From Nocardioides cavernae (GTDB lineage: Bacteria > Actinomycetota > Actinomycetes > Propionibacteriales > Nocardioidaceae), in assembly GCF_016907475.1 (NCBI RefSeq), contig NZ_JAFBCA010000001.1:1364001-1428000 (forward strand): DNA of 64,000 bases, given 5' to 3'. Positions 1 through 12,444 of this stretch are shown here, piece after piece. The position numbers were made by a program, and so were the translations under genes. The stretch's first letter is position 1; every line of letters starts with the position of its first letter. The notes below the pieces were generated by a model that did no database searches, was not told the origin of the DNA, and saw only the letters and a program-made list of their open reading frames with translations.

Positions 1-294
1 GACCTCGGGATGGACGATCATCGACGGACCGTCCTGGAACAGCCCGGTCAGGTTGCCGTTGAGGATCGTCTTGTCGGCGTCCTCGACGTAGCCGCGCACG
101 TAGCCGTGGTGGAGCAGCGACCACGCGTCCTTGGCGTAGTAGGTCTCGTCGAAGGAGAACGCGTGCGGCGTGCCGAGGTGCCAGCGGCGCAGGAAGAACG
201 CCAGGCTGGCGAGGCAGAGCGCGCCGGCCCACCCGAACATCGGGTCCTCCGACCGCCAACGCGGACGATTCCGCTCGGCGGCAGTCGGGCTCAC
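1..294 (-). CDS. pmt: Protein O-mannosyltransferase (GT39/PMT family), N-terminal part, cut by window edge
   Basis: The reverse strand reads a protein with a short charged N-terminus, a hydrophobic segment at about residues 19-36, then FDETYYAKDAWSLLHHGY, the first extracytoplasmic acidic motif typical of PMT-family glycosyltransferases (the DE pair lies in the catalytic first loop). Such enzymes transfer mannose from polyprenyl-phosphate-mannose to Ser/Thr of exported proteins at the membrane. The gene diverges from rsmI, the same arrangement as pmt/rsmI in mycobacteria, which supports the call. The GTG at 294 is the most likely start; an internal ATG at 240 is less likely because it removes the N-terminal tail before the first membrane helix. 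The rest of the gene lies left of the window. Confidence 0.85.
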   Translation of the reverse strand, partial: MSPTAAERNRPRWRSEDPMFGWAGALCLASLAFFLRRWHLGTPHAFSFDETYYAKDAWSLLHHGYVRGYVEDADKTILNGNLTGLFQDGPSMIVHPEV

Positions 295-359
295 GCGGGC
301 ACTCTAGCCAGACGCCACCGACGACTCGGCCCTCCCCGCGAGCCTCTACGGTGAACCCC

Positions 360-1176
360 ATGACTGGCGTCCTCGTCCTCGCGGGCACCCCGATCGGGCA
401 GGCCGGCGACGCACCACCGCGGCTGGCCGCCGAGCTCTCGGGTGCCGACGTCGTCGCGGCCGAGGACACCCGACGGCTCAAGCGGCTGTGCGCCGACCTC
501 GGGATCACCCTGTCCGGTCGGGTCGTGTCCTACTTCGAGGGCAACGAGCAGGCCCGCACACCTGTCCTGCTCGAGGCGCTGCTGGCCGGCGAGCGGGTCG
601 TGCTGGTGACCGATGCGGGGATGCCGAGCGTGTCCGACCCGGGCTACCGGCTGGTCACGGCCGCGGTCGAGCACGACGTACGCGTCACGGCTGTGCCCGG
701 ACCCAGCGCCGTGCTGACCGCGCTGGCCGTCAGCGGGCTGCCGGTCGACCGGTTCTGCTTCGAGGGCTTCCTGCCGCGCAAGGCGGGCGAGCGCGGGCGG
801 CGGCTCGCCGCCCTGGCCGCGGAGGAGCGCACGATGGTCTTCTTCGAGGCGCCGCACCGCACCGAGGCGGCGCTGGCGGCGATGGCCGAGGCGCTGGGCG
901 GGGACCGCCCGGCGGCGGTCTGCCGCGAGCTGACGAAGACGTACGAGGAGGTGCGCCGAGGACCGCTGGCCGAGCTGGTCGCGTGGGCGGCCGACGGCGT
1001 GCGCGGCGAGGTCACCATCGTCGTCGAGGGCTCGGGCGGAGCCCCGGCCCTCGACACCGACCCCGGCACCCTGCGCGCGGCCGTCGCCGACCTCGAGGCC
1101 GCCGGCTCCACCCGCAAGGAGGCGATCGCCGAGGTCGCCAAGCGGGCCGGCCTGCCCAAGCGGGAGGTGTACGACG

Positions 1177-1190
<14 letters not shown>
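360..1190 (+). CDS. rsmI: 16S rRNA (cytidine(1402)-2'-O)-methyltransferase
   Basis: RsmI methylates the ribose of C1402 in 16S rRNA using SAM, fine-tuning the ribosomal P site. The 276-aa protein is of family length and carries the tetrapyrrole-methylase fold signatures: the N-terminal TPIGQAGDAPPR loop, AEDTRRLKRL, VTDAGMPSVSDPG and PGPSAVLTALAVSGLP (SAM-binding region), then FEGFLPRK and FFEAPHRT. The ATG at 360 is preferred over an in-frame GTG nine bases upstream, because the family begins just before the V-L-A-G-T-P strand; a TACGGT -10-like element lies close by, so the mRNA may be leaderless. It diverges from pmt and overlaps the start of tatD. Confidence 0.95.
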
Positions 1191-3488
<2,298 letters not shown>

Positions 3489-3518
3489 TCGAACGCTGAC
3501 CACCTAGGCTTCACCCCC

Positions 3519-4415
3519 ATGACCACGAACCCGGCCGGCCCGAGACTCCTCGGGCCGGCCGAGGTGCGTCAGCTGGCCGCCGAGCTCGACCTGCGACCCA
3601 CCAAGCAGCGCGGGCAGAACTTCGTCATCGACGCCAACACCGTGCGCCGGATCGTCCGCGAGTCCGGCATCACCGGCGACGACGTGGTCGTCGAGGTCGG
3701 ACCCGGGCTCGGGTCGCTGACCCTCGCGCTGCTCGAGGTCGCCCGTCGGGTCATCGCGATCGAGGTCGACCCGCTCCTGGCCGAGCGGTTGCCCGCCACG
3801 ATCGCGGCGTACGCCCCGGGGCAGGTCGACCGCTTCGAGGTGGTGCTGGCCGACGCGATGCGCGTGGACTCCGTGCCCGGCCCGCCGCCGACCGCGCTGG
3901 TCGCCAACCTGCCCTACAACGTCTCGGTGCCGGTGCTCATCCACCTCCTCACGCTGCTGCCGTCGCTCGAGCGCGGGCTGGTGATGGTGCAGGCGGAGGT
4001 CGCCGACCGCCTCGCCGCGCCGCCCGGGTCGAAGACCTACGGCGTGCCGAGCGTGAAGGCCGCGTGGTTCGCCGACGTACGCCGTGCCGGCGCGATCGGT
4101 CGCAACGTCTTCTGGCCGGCCCCCAACGTCGACTCCGGTCTCGTCGCCTGGACCCGGCGCGAACCCCCGGACACCACCGCGACCCGCCAGCAGGTCTTCG
4201 CGGTCGTCGACGCGGCCTTCGCCCAGCGCCGCAAGCAGGTGCGCGCCGCCCTGCGCGGGCTGGCCGGCTCGGCGGAGACGGCGACCGCCGCGCTCGAGGC
4301 CGCAGGCGTCGACCCGACGGCCCGCGGCGAGGTGCTCGACGTGCACGACTTCTCACGCATCGCCGAGGGCCTGGCGGCCACCCGGGCCGCGGCGCCGGAC
4401 CAGGGCGCCGAGTGA
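3519..4415 (+). CDS. rsmA: 16S rRNA dimethyladenosine transferase KsgA
   Basis: KsgA/RsmA dimethylates A1518 and A1519 near the 3' end of 16S rRNA, a late checkpoint of small-subunit assembly. The 298-aa product has the N-terminal [14 protein letters not shown] motif, the SAM-binding loop [16 protein letters not shown], the acidic [10 protein letters not shown] strand end, the LADAMRVD segment and the catalytic NLPYNVS motif. It follows rpfB closely and its TGA overlaps the GTG of ispE by four bases, so rpfB, ksgA and ispE are probably one transcript. Confidence 0.96.
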   Translation: MTTNPAGPRLLGPAEVRQLAAELDLRPTKQRGQNFVIDANTVRRIVRESGITGDDVVVEVGPGLGSLTLALLEVARRVIAIEVDPLLAERLPATIAAYAPGQVDRFEVVLADAMRVDSVPGPPPTALVANLPYNVSVPVLIHLLTLLPSLERGLVMVQAEVADRLAAPPGSKTYGVPSVKAAWFADVRRAGAIGRNVFWPAPNVDSGLVAWTRREPPDTTATRQQVFAVVDAAFAQRRKQVRAALRGLAGSAETATAALEAAGVDPTARGEVLDVHDFSRIAEGLAATRAAAPDQGAE

Positions 4416-5323
4416 GCACCACGGTCCGCGCGGCCGCGAAGATCAACCTCCACCTCGGGGTCGGCGCGCCCCGCGAGGACGGCTTCCACCCGCTCGACAC
4501 GGTCTACCAGGCCATCTCGCTCTACGACGACGTCACCGTCTCCGACGCCGGCGAGGACACGATCGCCGTGTCCGGCACTCCCCACATCGACGTGTCCGGC
4601 GTGCCGACCGACGCCACCAACATCGCTGTGCGCGCCCTCGCCGAGGCGCCGTGCGGGGGGCCGCACCACGTCCAGATCACCAAGCAGATCCCCGTCGCAG
4701 GCGGGATGGCGGGTGGCTCCGCCGACGGCGCGGCCGCCCTGCTCGCGCACGACCGGCTGCACGACCTGGGCCAGCCGGACGACGTGCTCCTCGCGCAGGC
4801 CGCCCGGCTCGGCAGCGACGTCCCGTTCTCGCTCGTGGGAGGTACGGCGCGGGGCCGGGGCCGCGGCGAGGTCGTCGAGCCGATCGTCGACCACGGCACG
4901 TGGTGGTGGGTCGTCGTGCCGGCCGCCGTCGGGCTCTCGACGCCGGAGGTCTACCGCCACTTCGACCGGCTGCACCCCGACGCCCCGGCGCAGCCCGCCG
5001 AGCCGACGGAGCTGCTGGCCGCGCTGGCGAGCGGCGAGCCCGTCCGGCTGGCGCGCGCGCTCCACAACGACCTGCAGGAGCCGGCCATCGACCTGCGACC
5101 CGAGCTCGGCGACCTGATCGCGCTCGGGGAGGCCGAGGGTGCCCTCCGCGGCATGGTGAGCGGCTCGGGCCCGACCTGCGTCTTCCTCTGCGACTCCCAG
5201 GTCGGCTCCATGGAGGTGGTCACCGCCCTGTCGGCGTCGTACGACGTCGTGCTCTCCGCGATCGGTCCCGTTGCCGGCGCCCACGTCGTCAGCACCCGCG
5301 AAGCGGAGTGGGACCTGCGATAG
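4412..5323 (+). CDS. ispE: 4-diphosphocytidyl-2-C-methyl-D-erythritol kinase
   Basis: IspE phosphorylates the 2-hydroxyl of CDP-methylerythritol in the non-mevalonate isoprenoid pathway, feeding polyprenyl-phosphate carriers for wall synthesis. The 303-aa GHMP kinase shows [12 protein letters not shown] at the N-terminus, the ATP-binding loop [35 protein letters not shown] and the C-terminal [11 protein letters not shown] motif. The start is the GTG in the GTGA overlap with ksgA; translational coupling is likely. The following gene starts 111 bases later. Confidence 0.95.
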   Translation: MSTTVRAAAKINLHLGVGAPREDGFHPLDTVYQAISLYDDVTVSDAGEDTIAVSGTPHIDVSGVPTDATNIAVRALAEAPCGGPHHVQITKQIPVAGGMAGGSADGAAALLAHDRLHDLGQPDDVLLAQAARLGSDVPFSLVGGTARGRGRGEVVEPIVDHGTWWWVVVPAAVGLSTPEVYRHFDRLHPDAPAQPAEPTELLAALASGEPVRLARALHNDLQEPAIDLRPELGDLIALGEAEGALRGMVSGSGPTCVFLCDSQVGSMEVVTALSASYDVVLSAIGPVAGAHVVSTREAEWDLR

Positions 5324-5434
5324 GTCCCGGATGGGGTCCGGACCGGGTGGTGTGAACCGCAGCGGGCGGGGAAGCATGCCGTTATGTTGTGCGCGGCGTC
5401 GACGACGTCGCGCTGATCGCCTGGGGGAGGCATC

Positions 5435-5935
5435 GTGACCGTGTTCTTGGTGGTGGGCGCCGTCGGCGTCCTGCTGCTGCTCGTGGCGCTGGTCGTCGGC
5501 GACGTCCTCGACGGTGCCCTCGAAGGCCTCAGCGCCGGGTTCTTCTCGACCGAGGCGCTCGCCGGTTTCCTCGGCGCCCTCGGCTTCGGCGGCGCGATCG
5601 CCCTGGAGGTGACCGGCTCGACCTCGCTGGCGGTCGTCGTCGGCCTGGTGCTCGGCGTCCTGCTCGGCTGGCTCGCGGTCCGGGCCTCGGCGTACCTGCA
5701 CGGCGACGGCAAGGGCGACACGGTGCGCACCGCCGACATGCTCGAGAAGATCGGCTCGGTGGTCAGCGCGATCCCCGACGGGGGCGGCTTCGGCGTGGTC
5801 TCGCTCAGCGTCGGCGGCCACATCACGCGCCTCAACGCCCGCTCGAGCGTCGCCGTGCCCGCCGGCACCCAGGTGAGCGTCACGCAGGTCATCTCGCCCA
5901 CCGCCGTCCAGGTCGAGCCCCTCTTCCTTCCCTGA
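5435..5935 (+). CDS. NfeD-like membrane protein paired with flotillin
   Basis: A 166-aa protein with an N-terminal membrane helix (residues 2-22), two further hydrophobic segments (about 44-90) and a C-terminal soluble region of about 60 residues with the beta-rich pattern GFGVVSLSVGG...VAVPAGTQVSVTQV, resembling the OB-fold of short NfeD/YqiJ proteins. Such proteins lack the ClpP-like protease domain of long NfeD and are encoded next to flotillins, as here (40 bases before the SPFH gene). The GTG start has a strong GGGGGAGG site. Role inferred: partner of the flotillin in organising membrane microdomains. Sequence identity to NfeD is weak, so the name rests partly on context. Confidence 0.7.
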   Translation: MTVFLVVGAVGVLLLLVALVVGDVLDGALEGLSAGFFSTEALAGFLGALGFGGAIALEVTGSTSLAVVVGLVLGVLLGWLAVRASAYLHGDGKGDTVRTADMLEKIGSVVSAIPDGGGFGVVSLSVGGHITRLNARSSVAVPAGTQVSVTQVISPTAVQVEPLFLP

Positions 5936-5975
5936 CCCCACCGCCCCACGTCGCACCACACAAGGAGCACTGCCC

Positions 5976-7517
5976 ATGTTCACTCTGTCCCCGGTCGTCA
6001 CTGCTGTGGCCGGCTTCGTCCTCCTGCTGGTGCTGCTCGCGCTGCTGGTGACCACGCGCTACAAGGTGGCCGGCCCCAACGAGTCGTTCATCATCACCGG
6101 CCGCAAGGGCAAGGGCGAGGTGCGCAACCCGGAGACCGGCGAGATCTCCACCGACCTGTCCGGCCAGAAGGTCGTCATGGGCGGCGGCGTGTTCGTCATC
6201 CCGTTCGTGCAGCGCCTCGCCACCCTCGACCTCTCCTCGCGCCGCATCTCGGTGCAGATCCGCGGGGCGGTCTCCGGGCAGGGCATCAAGCTCAACCTCG
6301 ACGGCGTCGCGCTGGTCAAGGTCGGCGGCAACGAGGACTCCATCCGCGCGGCCGGCCAGCGCTTCCTCAGCCAGCAGGCCGACATCGAGACCTTCACCCA
6401 GGAGGTCCTCGCCGGTGCGCTGCGCTCGATCGTCGGCTCCATGTCCGTCGAGCAGATCATCCGCGACCGCGCCGCCTTCGCCCAGCGGGTGGCCGAGGAG
6501 TCCGAGTCCTCGCTCACCGGCCAGGGCCTGGTGCTCGACACGTTCCAGATCCAGGACATCACCGACGACGGCTCCTACCTCGCCGACCTCGGTCGCCCCG
6601 AGGCCGCCAAGCTCAACCAGCTCGCCTCCATCGCCGAGGCCAACGCCCGCCAGGCGGCCGAGCAGGCCCGCATCGCCGCGGAGCAGGAGATCGCGGTCAC
6701 CCAGCGCGCCCTCGCCCTCAAGAGCGCCGAGATCAAGGCGGAGACCGACGCCGCCAACGCGCAGGCCGCGGCCGCCGGGCCGCTCGCCCAGGCCGACCGC
6801 GACCAGGCGATCCTCCTCGAGCAGGAGAAGGTCGCCGTCCGGCAGGCCGCCCTCAAGGAGCGCCAGCTCGACACCGAGGTCCGCAAGCCCGCCGACGCCG
6901 AGCGCTACCGCGTCGAGACCGAGGCGCAGGGCCGCCGCAGCTCCGCGATCCTCGAGGCCGAGGCCCGCAAGGCCGCGTCGATCGCCAACGCCGAGGCGGA
7001 GGCCGAGAAGGCCCGCCTGACCGGTGAGGGTGAGAAGTCACGACGTTCCGCGCTCGCCGAGGCGGAGGCCATCGAGGGCGCCAAGCGGGGTGAGGCCGAG
7101 AAGGCCCGCCGCGTCGCCGAGGCCGACGCCCTCCGCGCGGAGGGCGAGGCCCAGGGCGCCGCCATCCTCGCGGCCGGCCAGGCCGAGGCGGAGGCCATGG
7201 ACAAGAAGGCCGCGGCCTTCGCCGGCTACAACGAGGCAGCCGTGCTCCAGATGCTGATCGAGGTGATGCCCAAGGTGGCCGCCGAGCTGGCCCGCCCGAT
7301 GGGCCAGATCGACAAGCTGACGGTCATCTCGTCCGACGGCGCAGGCGAGCTGCCCAAGCAGGTGACCAACAACTTCGTGCAGACGATGGAGCTGCTCAAG
7401 ACCACCACCGGGCTCGACGTCGAGTCGCTGATCAAGAAGTACTCCGGCACCAACGGGTCCACGCCGCAGCTCGACCCGGCAGCCCAGGCCCCGGCGGACG
7501 GCTCGCCTGCTTCCTGA
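5976..7517 (+). CDS. Flotillin-like SPFH/band 7 protein
   Basis: A 513-aa flotillin homologue: N-terminal membrane segment (about residues 5-26), an SPFH domain (GPNESFIITGRKGKG through the FQIQDITDDGSYL region, about 30-190), then a long Ala/Glu-rich coiled coil (about 215-420) with the EAEAEKARLTGEGEK-type repeats of flotillins, and a Ser/Pro-rich tail. Flotillins scaffold membrane microdomains and influence secretion, cell shape and membrane fluidity. AAGGAG precedes the ATG. It is the second gene of a two-gene unit with the NfeD-like protein. The coiled coil is rich in short repeats, so its codons are unusually repetitive. Confidence 0.92.
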   Translation: MFTLSPVVTAVAGFVLLLVLLALLVTTRYKVAGPNESFIITGRKGKGEVRNPETGEISTDLSGQKVVMGGGVFVIPFVQRLATLDLSSRRISVQIRGAVSGQGIKLNLDGVALVKVGGNEDSIRAAGQRFLSQQADIETFTQEVLAGALRSIVGSMSVEQIIRDRAAFAQRVAEESESSLTGQGLVLDTFQIQDITDDGSYLADLGRPEAAKLNQLASIAEANARQAAEQARIAAEQEIAVTQRALALKSAEIKAETDAANAQAAAAGPLAQADRDQAILLEQEKVAVRQAALKERQLDTEVRKPADAERYRVETEAQGRRSSAILEAEARKAASIANAEAEAEKARLTGEGEKSRRSALAEAEAIEGAKRGEAEKARRVAEADALRAEGEAQGAAILAAGQAEAEAMDKKAAAFAGYNEAAVLQMLIEVMPKVAAELARPMGQIDKLTVISSDGAGELPKQVTNNFVQTMELLKTTTGLDVESLIKKYSGTNGSTPQLDPAAQAPADGSPAS

Positions 7518-7537
7518 CCTCCTCGGGACGCCGCCGT

Positions 7538-7675
7538 GGGCGGTGCGCCAGCCACATTCCGGAGCCCGTGGATGTGGCTGGGTCACCGCCCGTCGGCGTG
7601 TCGTGCGGGACGCACCGGGCGGGCGGTGTGCCAGCCACCTCCGAGCGGCGGCGAGATGTGGCTCACGCACCGCCC
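7538..7675. repeat. Tandem pair of about 55-bp palindromes (family B) between flotillin and ABC-F genes
   Basis: Two adjacent hairpins of the same design: 7538-7591 and 7621-7675. Each begins GGGCGGTG, then has AGCCACAT (AGCCACCT in the second), a short loop, ATGTGGCT and finally CACCGCCC, so outer and inner arms pair around unpaired bases. The similarity of the two copies shows duplication of one unit rather than chance. They could end flotillin transcription, but no T-run follows and a lone terminator would not need two copies. Confidence 0.75.
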
Positions 7676-7734
7676 GTGAGGGGGCGTACGCCGATCCGTC
7701 GCCGCTGGGGTGCACCTGAGAGGATCGCCCGGAC

Positions 7735-9606
<1,872 letters not shown>

Positions 9607-9635
9607 ACGCCCTGCGCCGAACTCGCCCAGCCAGG

Positions 9636-10121
9636 TCAGCTGAAGGGCGCGAGCAGCGAGCGCAGCAGGCCGGCGAGCTGGGTGCGGTCGCGGTCGGAGA
9701 GGTCGGCGAGCAGGTCGGCCTCCGCCGCCAGCAGCGCCTCGAAGGCGCCGTCGACCGCGGCCTTGCCGTCGGCGGTCAGCCGCACCAGCACGCCGCGGCG
9801 GTCGTGGGGGTCGGGGAGCCGCTCGACGAGACCGCGCGCGGTCAGCCGGTCCACCCGGTTGGTCATCGTGCCGCTGGTCACGAGGGTCTCCCGGAGCAGC
9901 CGGCCGGGGGAGAGCTCGTACGGCTGTCCGGCCCGGCGCAGCGCCGCGAGGACGTCGAACTCCCACGACTCGATGCCCTGGGCGGTGAACGCGACGCGCC
10001 GGGCGAGGTCGAGGTGGCGGGCCAGCCGGCTGATGCGGGAGAACACCGCGACGGGCGCGAGGTCCAGGTCGCCGCGCTCGCGGCCCCACGCCTCGACCAG
10101 GTCGTCCACCTCGTCACGCAT
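9636..10121 (-). CDS. MarR-family transcriptional regulator
   Basis: A 161-aa MarR protein: dimerisation helices at both ends around a winged helix with ELSPGRLLRETLVTSGTMTN (recognition helix) and the wing DPHDRRGVLVRLT, the family's DxRxxxxxLT signature. MarR dimers usually repress a divergent or own promoter and release on binding a small phenolic ligand or oxidation. The ATG at 10121 gives the family length; an upstream start would add non-conserved residues overlapping the operator. The two operator-like sites at 10150-10163 and 10188-10201 lie just upstream, so autoregulation and control of the divergent methyltransferase gene are likely. Confidence 0.9.
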   Translation of the reverse strand: MRDEVDDLVEAWGRERGDLDLAPVAVFSRISRLARHLDLARRVAFTAQGIESWEFDVLAALRRAGQPYELSPGRLLRETLVTSGTMTNRVDRLTARGLVERLPDPHDRRGVLVRLTADGKAAVDGAFEALLAAEADLLADLSDRDRTQLAGLLRSLLAPFS

Positions 10122-10149
10122 GACGACATCGTGCCAGATTGGTCGAGAA

Positions 10150-10201
10150 TCTTGACATCGAGACTGTTTCGGTCGAGGGTGGGAGTATCTCGATATCAAG
10201 A
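10150..10201. promoter_or_regulatory. Paired MarR operator-like sites
   Basis: TCTTGACATCGAGA (10150-10163) and TCTCGATATCAAGA (10188-10201) are near reverse complements of each other and each is itself close to palindromic around TCnnGAnaTCnnGA. The pair sits 29-80 bases upstream of the marR start and before the divergent tam-like gene. The pattern fits binding sites of a winged-helix dimer; identity is inferred from position and symmetry. Confidence 0.65.
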
Positions 10202-10223
10202 CATCTTCGCGCGCCCCTCTCGG

Positions 10224-10283
10224 TATCTAGGGACGTTCTGGTAGGCGAAACGACCGATTGACCTACCAACCCGTCCCTAGATA
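10224..10283. repeat. Long intergenic palindrome (family F)
   Basis: TATCTAGGGACG (10224-10235) pairs with CGTCCCTAGATA (10272-10283), and an inner GGTAGG (10240-10245) pairs with CCTACC (10262-10267). The element sits between the MarR operators and the methyltransferase start, where it could form a leader hairpin or be a mobile palindrome. Confidence 0.6.
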
Positions 10284-10342
10284 TCCCATGGGGGAGACGT
10301 GAAGGCGCCGCGACCGACGACCGAACACCCGTGGAGGACGCC

Positions 10343-11146
10343 ATGAGCCACACCTGGGACCCCGACCGCTACCTCGCGTACGCCGACGAGCGCGGCAGGC
10401 CGTTCGTCGACCTGCTCGCCCGGGTGCCCGCCGAGAATCCGCGCGTGGTCGTCGACCTCGGCTGCGGCCCCGGCAACCTCACCGCACTGCTGGCCGACCG
10501 CTGGCGCGGCGCCGACGTGACGGGCGTCGACAGCAGCCCCGAGATGATCGAGGCTGCGCGCGCCGTCGACGGCGTCCACTGGGAGGTCGGCGACCTGCGC
10601 GAGTGGGCGCGCCCCGACCCGCTGGCCATGCGCGCGCCGATCGACGTGCTGGTCTCCAACGCCACCCTCCAGTGGATACCGGAGCACCTCGAGCTGCTGC
10701 CGGGCCTGGTCGACCGGCTGCAGCCCGGTGGCTGGTTCGCCTTCCAGGTGCCCGGCAACTTCGACGAGCCCAGCCACACCACCCGCACCGACCTCGCCGC
10801 GCGCGAGCCGTACGCCGAGCACGTGCGCGACGCCCGCGTCCCGACGAGCCACGACCCGGCGGACTACGCCCGGGTCCTGCTCGACCTCGGGTGCGAGGTC
10901 GACGCGTGGGAGACGACGTACCTCCACGTCCTCACCGGTGAGGACCCCGTCTTCGACTGGGTCTCCGGGACTGGAGCCCGTCCGACGCTGCAGGCGCTGC
11001 CGGACGACCTGCGTCCGCTCTTCGAGGACGAGTTCAAGTCGCTGCTGCGCGAGGCCTACCCGGCCGACGCCGCCGGCCGCGTGGTCCTGCCCTTCCGACG
11101 CATCTTCGTGGTGGCGCGCAAGCCGCAGGGCGTGCCGGTCCCGTGA
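10343..11146 (+). CDS. tam: Trans-aconitate 2-methyltransferase-like SAM methyltransferase
   Basis: A 267-aa class I methyltransferase with HTWDPDRYLAYADERGRPF at the N-terminus, SAM motif VVDLGCGPGNLTALLADRW, GVDSSPEMIEAA and SNATLQWIPEHLELLPGL, the pattern of Tam proteins, which methylate trans-aconitate, a by-product that inhibits aconitase. The ATG at 10343 follows GGAGG; a GTG twelve bases upstream is less likely. The last four bases overlap the next GTG (GTGA). The MarR-type gene diverges from it and may control it. Confidence 0.88.
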   Translation: MSHTWDPDRYLAYADERGRPFVDLLARVPAENPRVVVDLGCGPGNLTALLADRWRGADVTGVDSSPEMIEAARAVDGVHWEVGDLREWARPDPLAMRAPIDVLVSNATLQWIPEHLELLPGLVDRLQPGGWFAFQVPGNFDEPSHTTRTDLAAREPYAEHVRDARVPTSHDPADYARVLLDLGCEVDAWETTYLHVLTGEDPVFDWVSGTGARPTLQALPDDLRPLFEDEFKSLLREAYPADAAGRVVLPFRRIFVVARKPQGVPVP

Positions 11147-11520
11147 GGCTCCACCACGTGCAGGTCGCGTGCCCGCGCGGGGGCGAGGACGAGGCCCGCC
11201 GCTTCTACGCCGAGGCGCTCGGCATGACCGAGGTCGACAAGCCGGCCGACCTGGTGGCGCGCGGCGGGTGCTGGTTCCGGGCGTACGACGACACCGGCTC
11301 CGTGGCGGCCGAGCTGCACGTCGGCGTCGAGGACCCGTTCGCACCGGCCCGCAAGGCACACCCGGCCTTCGTCGTCGACGACCTGGCCGCGGTGGCCGGT
11401 CGGCTGCGCACCCTCGGCTACGAGGTCGACGAGAGCCAGCGGGACTCGTTCCCCGGTCACGTCCGCCTCCACGCCTTCGACGGCCACGGCAACCGGGTCG
11501 AGGTGCTGCAGCCGGTCTGA
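11143..11520 (+). CDS. VOC (glyoxalase/dioxygenase-fold) protein
   Basis: A 125-aa protein with the vicinal-oxygen-chelate fold: LHHVQVACPRGGEDEARRFY at the start, the central ELHVGVE strand, AFVVDDLAAVAGRLRTLGYEV and the terminal DGHGNRVEVLQPV motif of glyoxalase-like family members. His near residue 5, Glu near 64 and Glu near 121 could bind the metal. It overlaps the methyltransferase gene by four bases and is probably co-translated. The substrate is not known. Confidence 0.85.
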   Translation: MRLHHVQVACPRGGEDEARRFYAEALGMTEVDKPADLVARGGCWFRAYDDTGSVAAELHVGVEDPFAPARKAHPAFVVDDLAAVAGRLRTLGYEVDESQRDSFPGHVRLHAFDGHGNRVEVLQPV

Positions 11521-11595
11521 CGGGCCGTCCCCAGAATGGGGGCACCTCGACCGGATCGGGGGCGAGGTCGGCTGAGCCCTCCCTACGGTGGCCGG

Positions 11596-12444
11596 GTGCT
11601 GAGGGAGCGCAGGGGGACGCGGGCACGCGCCGTCGGGCGGGTGCTGCTGGGCGCTGCCGTCGTCCTGGCGGTCGGCGCCGTCGTGCTGGTCCGTTTCTGG
11701 GGGCCGCGCGAGCCGGAGCCGTCGCCGGACGCCGTCACCCCGGCCGTCACTCCGGCCGAGCTCGGCGCGGCCGCTGGGCAGCGGGTCTTCATCGGCCACA
11801 TGTCGATCGGCTGGAACATGCTCGACGGCCTCCAGCGCCTGTACGCCGACGCGGACGTCCCCGAGGCGGAGGTCGTGCAGGTGTCGGTCGGCGACCCGCC
11901 GCCGGACCTGCCGGAGGGTCAGGGGGCCGTCGTCCACACGGAGATCGGCGTCAACGGCGACCCGCTGGGCAAGCTCGCCAACTTCGACACGGCCATGCGC
12001 TCCGGTCTCGCCGACGAGGTCGACGTCGCCATGGTCAAGCTCTGCTTCACCGACGTGACGGCGAGGACGGACGTCGAGCAGGTCTTCGCCGCCTACCAGG
12101 AGACGCTCGACGGCCTGCAGCGCGACTTCCCGGACGTCAGGTTCGTCCACGCGACGGTGCCGCTGACCGCGGCGCCGTCCGGCATCAAGCAGCACCTCAA
12201 GGTCCTCCTGCGCGGCGACGACAACGCCGCCCGCGAGCAGTTCAACGACCTCGTGCGCGAGGCCTACGCCGACGACGACCTCTTCGACATCGCCGCCGTC
12301 GAGAGCACCACCGCCGACGGGACCCGGCTCGCCACGCTCGCTCCCGGATGGGCCGATGCCGACCGCGAGCACCTCAACGCCACCGGCTCCGCCGTGCTGG
12401 CGGCCCGATTCCTCGACCTCCTCACGCAGGGAGCACCCGCATGA
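11596..12444 (+). CDS. Membrane-anchored SGNH-hydrolase-like hypothetical protein
   Basis: A protein of about 282 residues with an Arg-rich N-terminus, one membrane segment (about residues 13-31), a Pro-rich linker and an extracytoplasmic domain. That domain has FIGHMSIGWNMLDGL near its start and a conserved-looking end, DREHLNATGSAVLAARFL, which recalls the terminal Asp-x-x-His block of SGNH/GDSL hydrolases, but a clear GDS motif is absent. GTG at 11596 was preferred over ATG at 11536 because the latter adds residues inside a GC-rich intergenic stretch. The stop overlaps the next gene (ATGA). Function unknown. Confidence 0.65.
   Translation: MLRERRGTRARAVGRVLLGAAVVLAVGAVVLVRFWGPREPEPSPDAVTPAVTPAELGAAAGQRVFIGHMSIGWNMLDGLQRLYADADVPEAEVVQVSVGDPPPDLPEGQGAVVHTEIGVNGDPLGKLANFDTAMRSGLADEVDVAMVKLCFTDVTARTDVEQVFAAYQETLDGLQRDFPDVRFVHATVPLTAAPSGIKQHLKVLLRGDDNAAREQFNDLVREAYADDDLFDIAAVESTTADGTRLATLAPGWADADREHLNATGSAVLAARFLDLLTQGAPA

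Noticed and set aside
5435..5935. Long NfeD membrane protease
   Set aside because: At 166 aa it has no ClpP-like Ser/Lys protease domain; only the short NfeD-like form fits.
10728..12440. Frame extending the PrmC-like gene upstream to 10728
   Set aside because: The added part is Arg/Ser/Pro-rich and overlaps three real genes; the ATG in the ATGA overlap at 12441 is the natural start.
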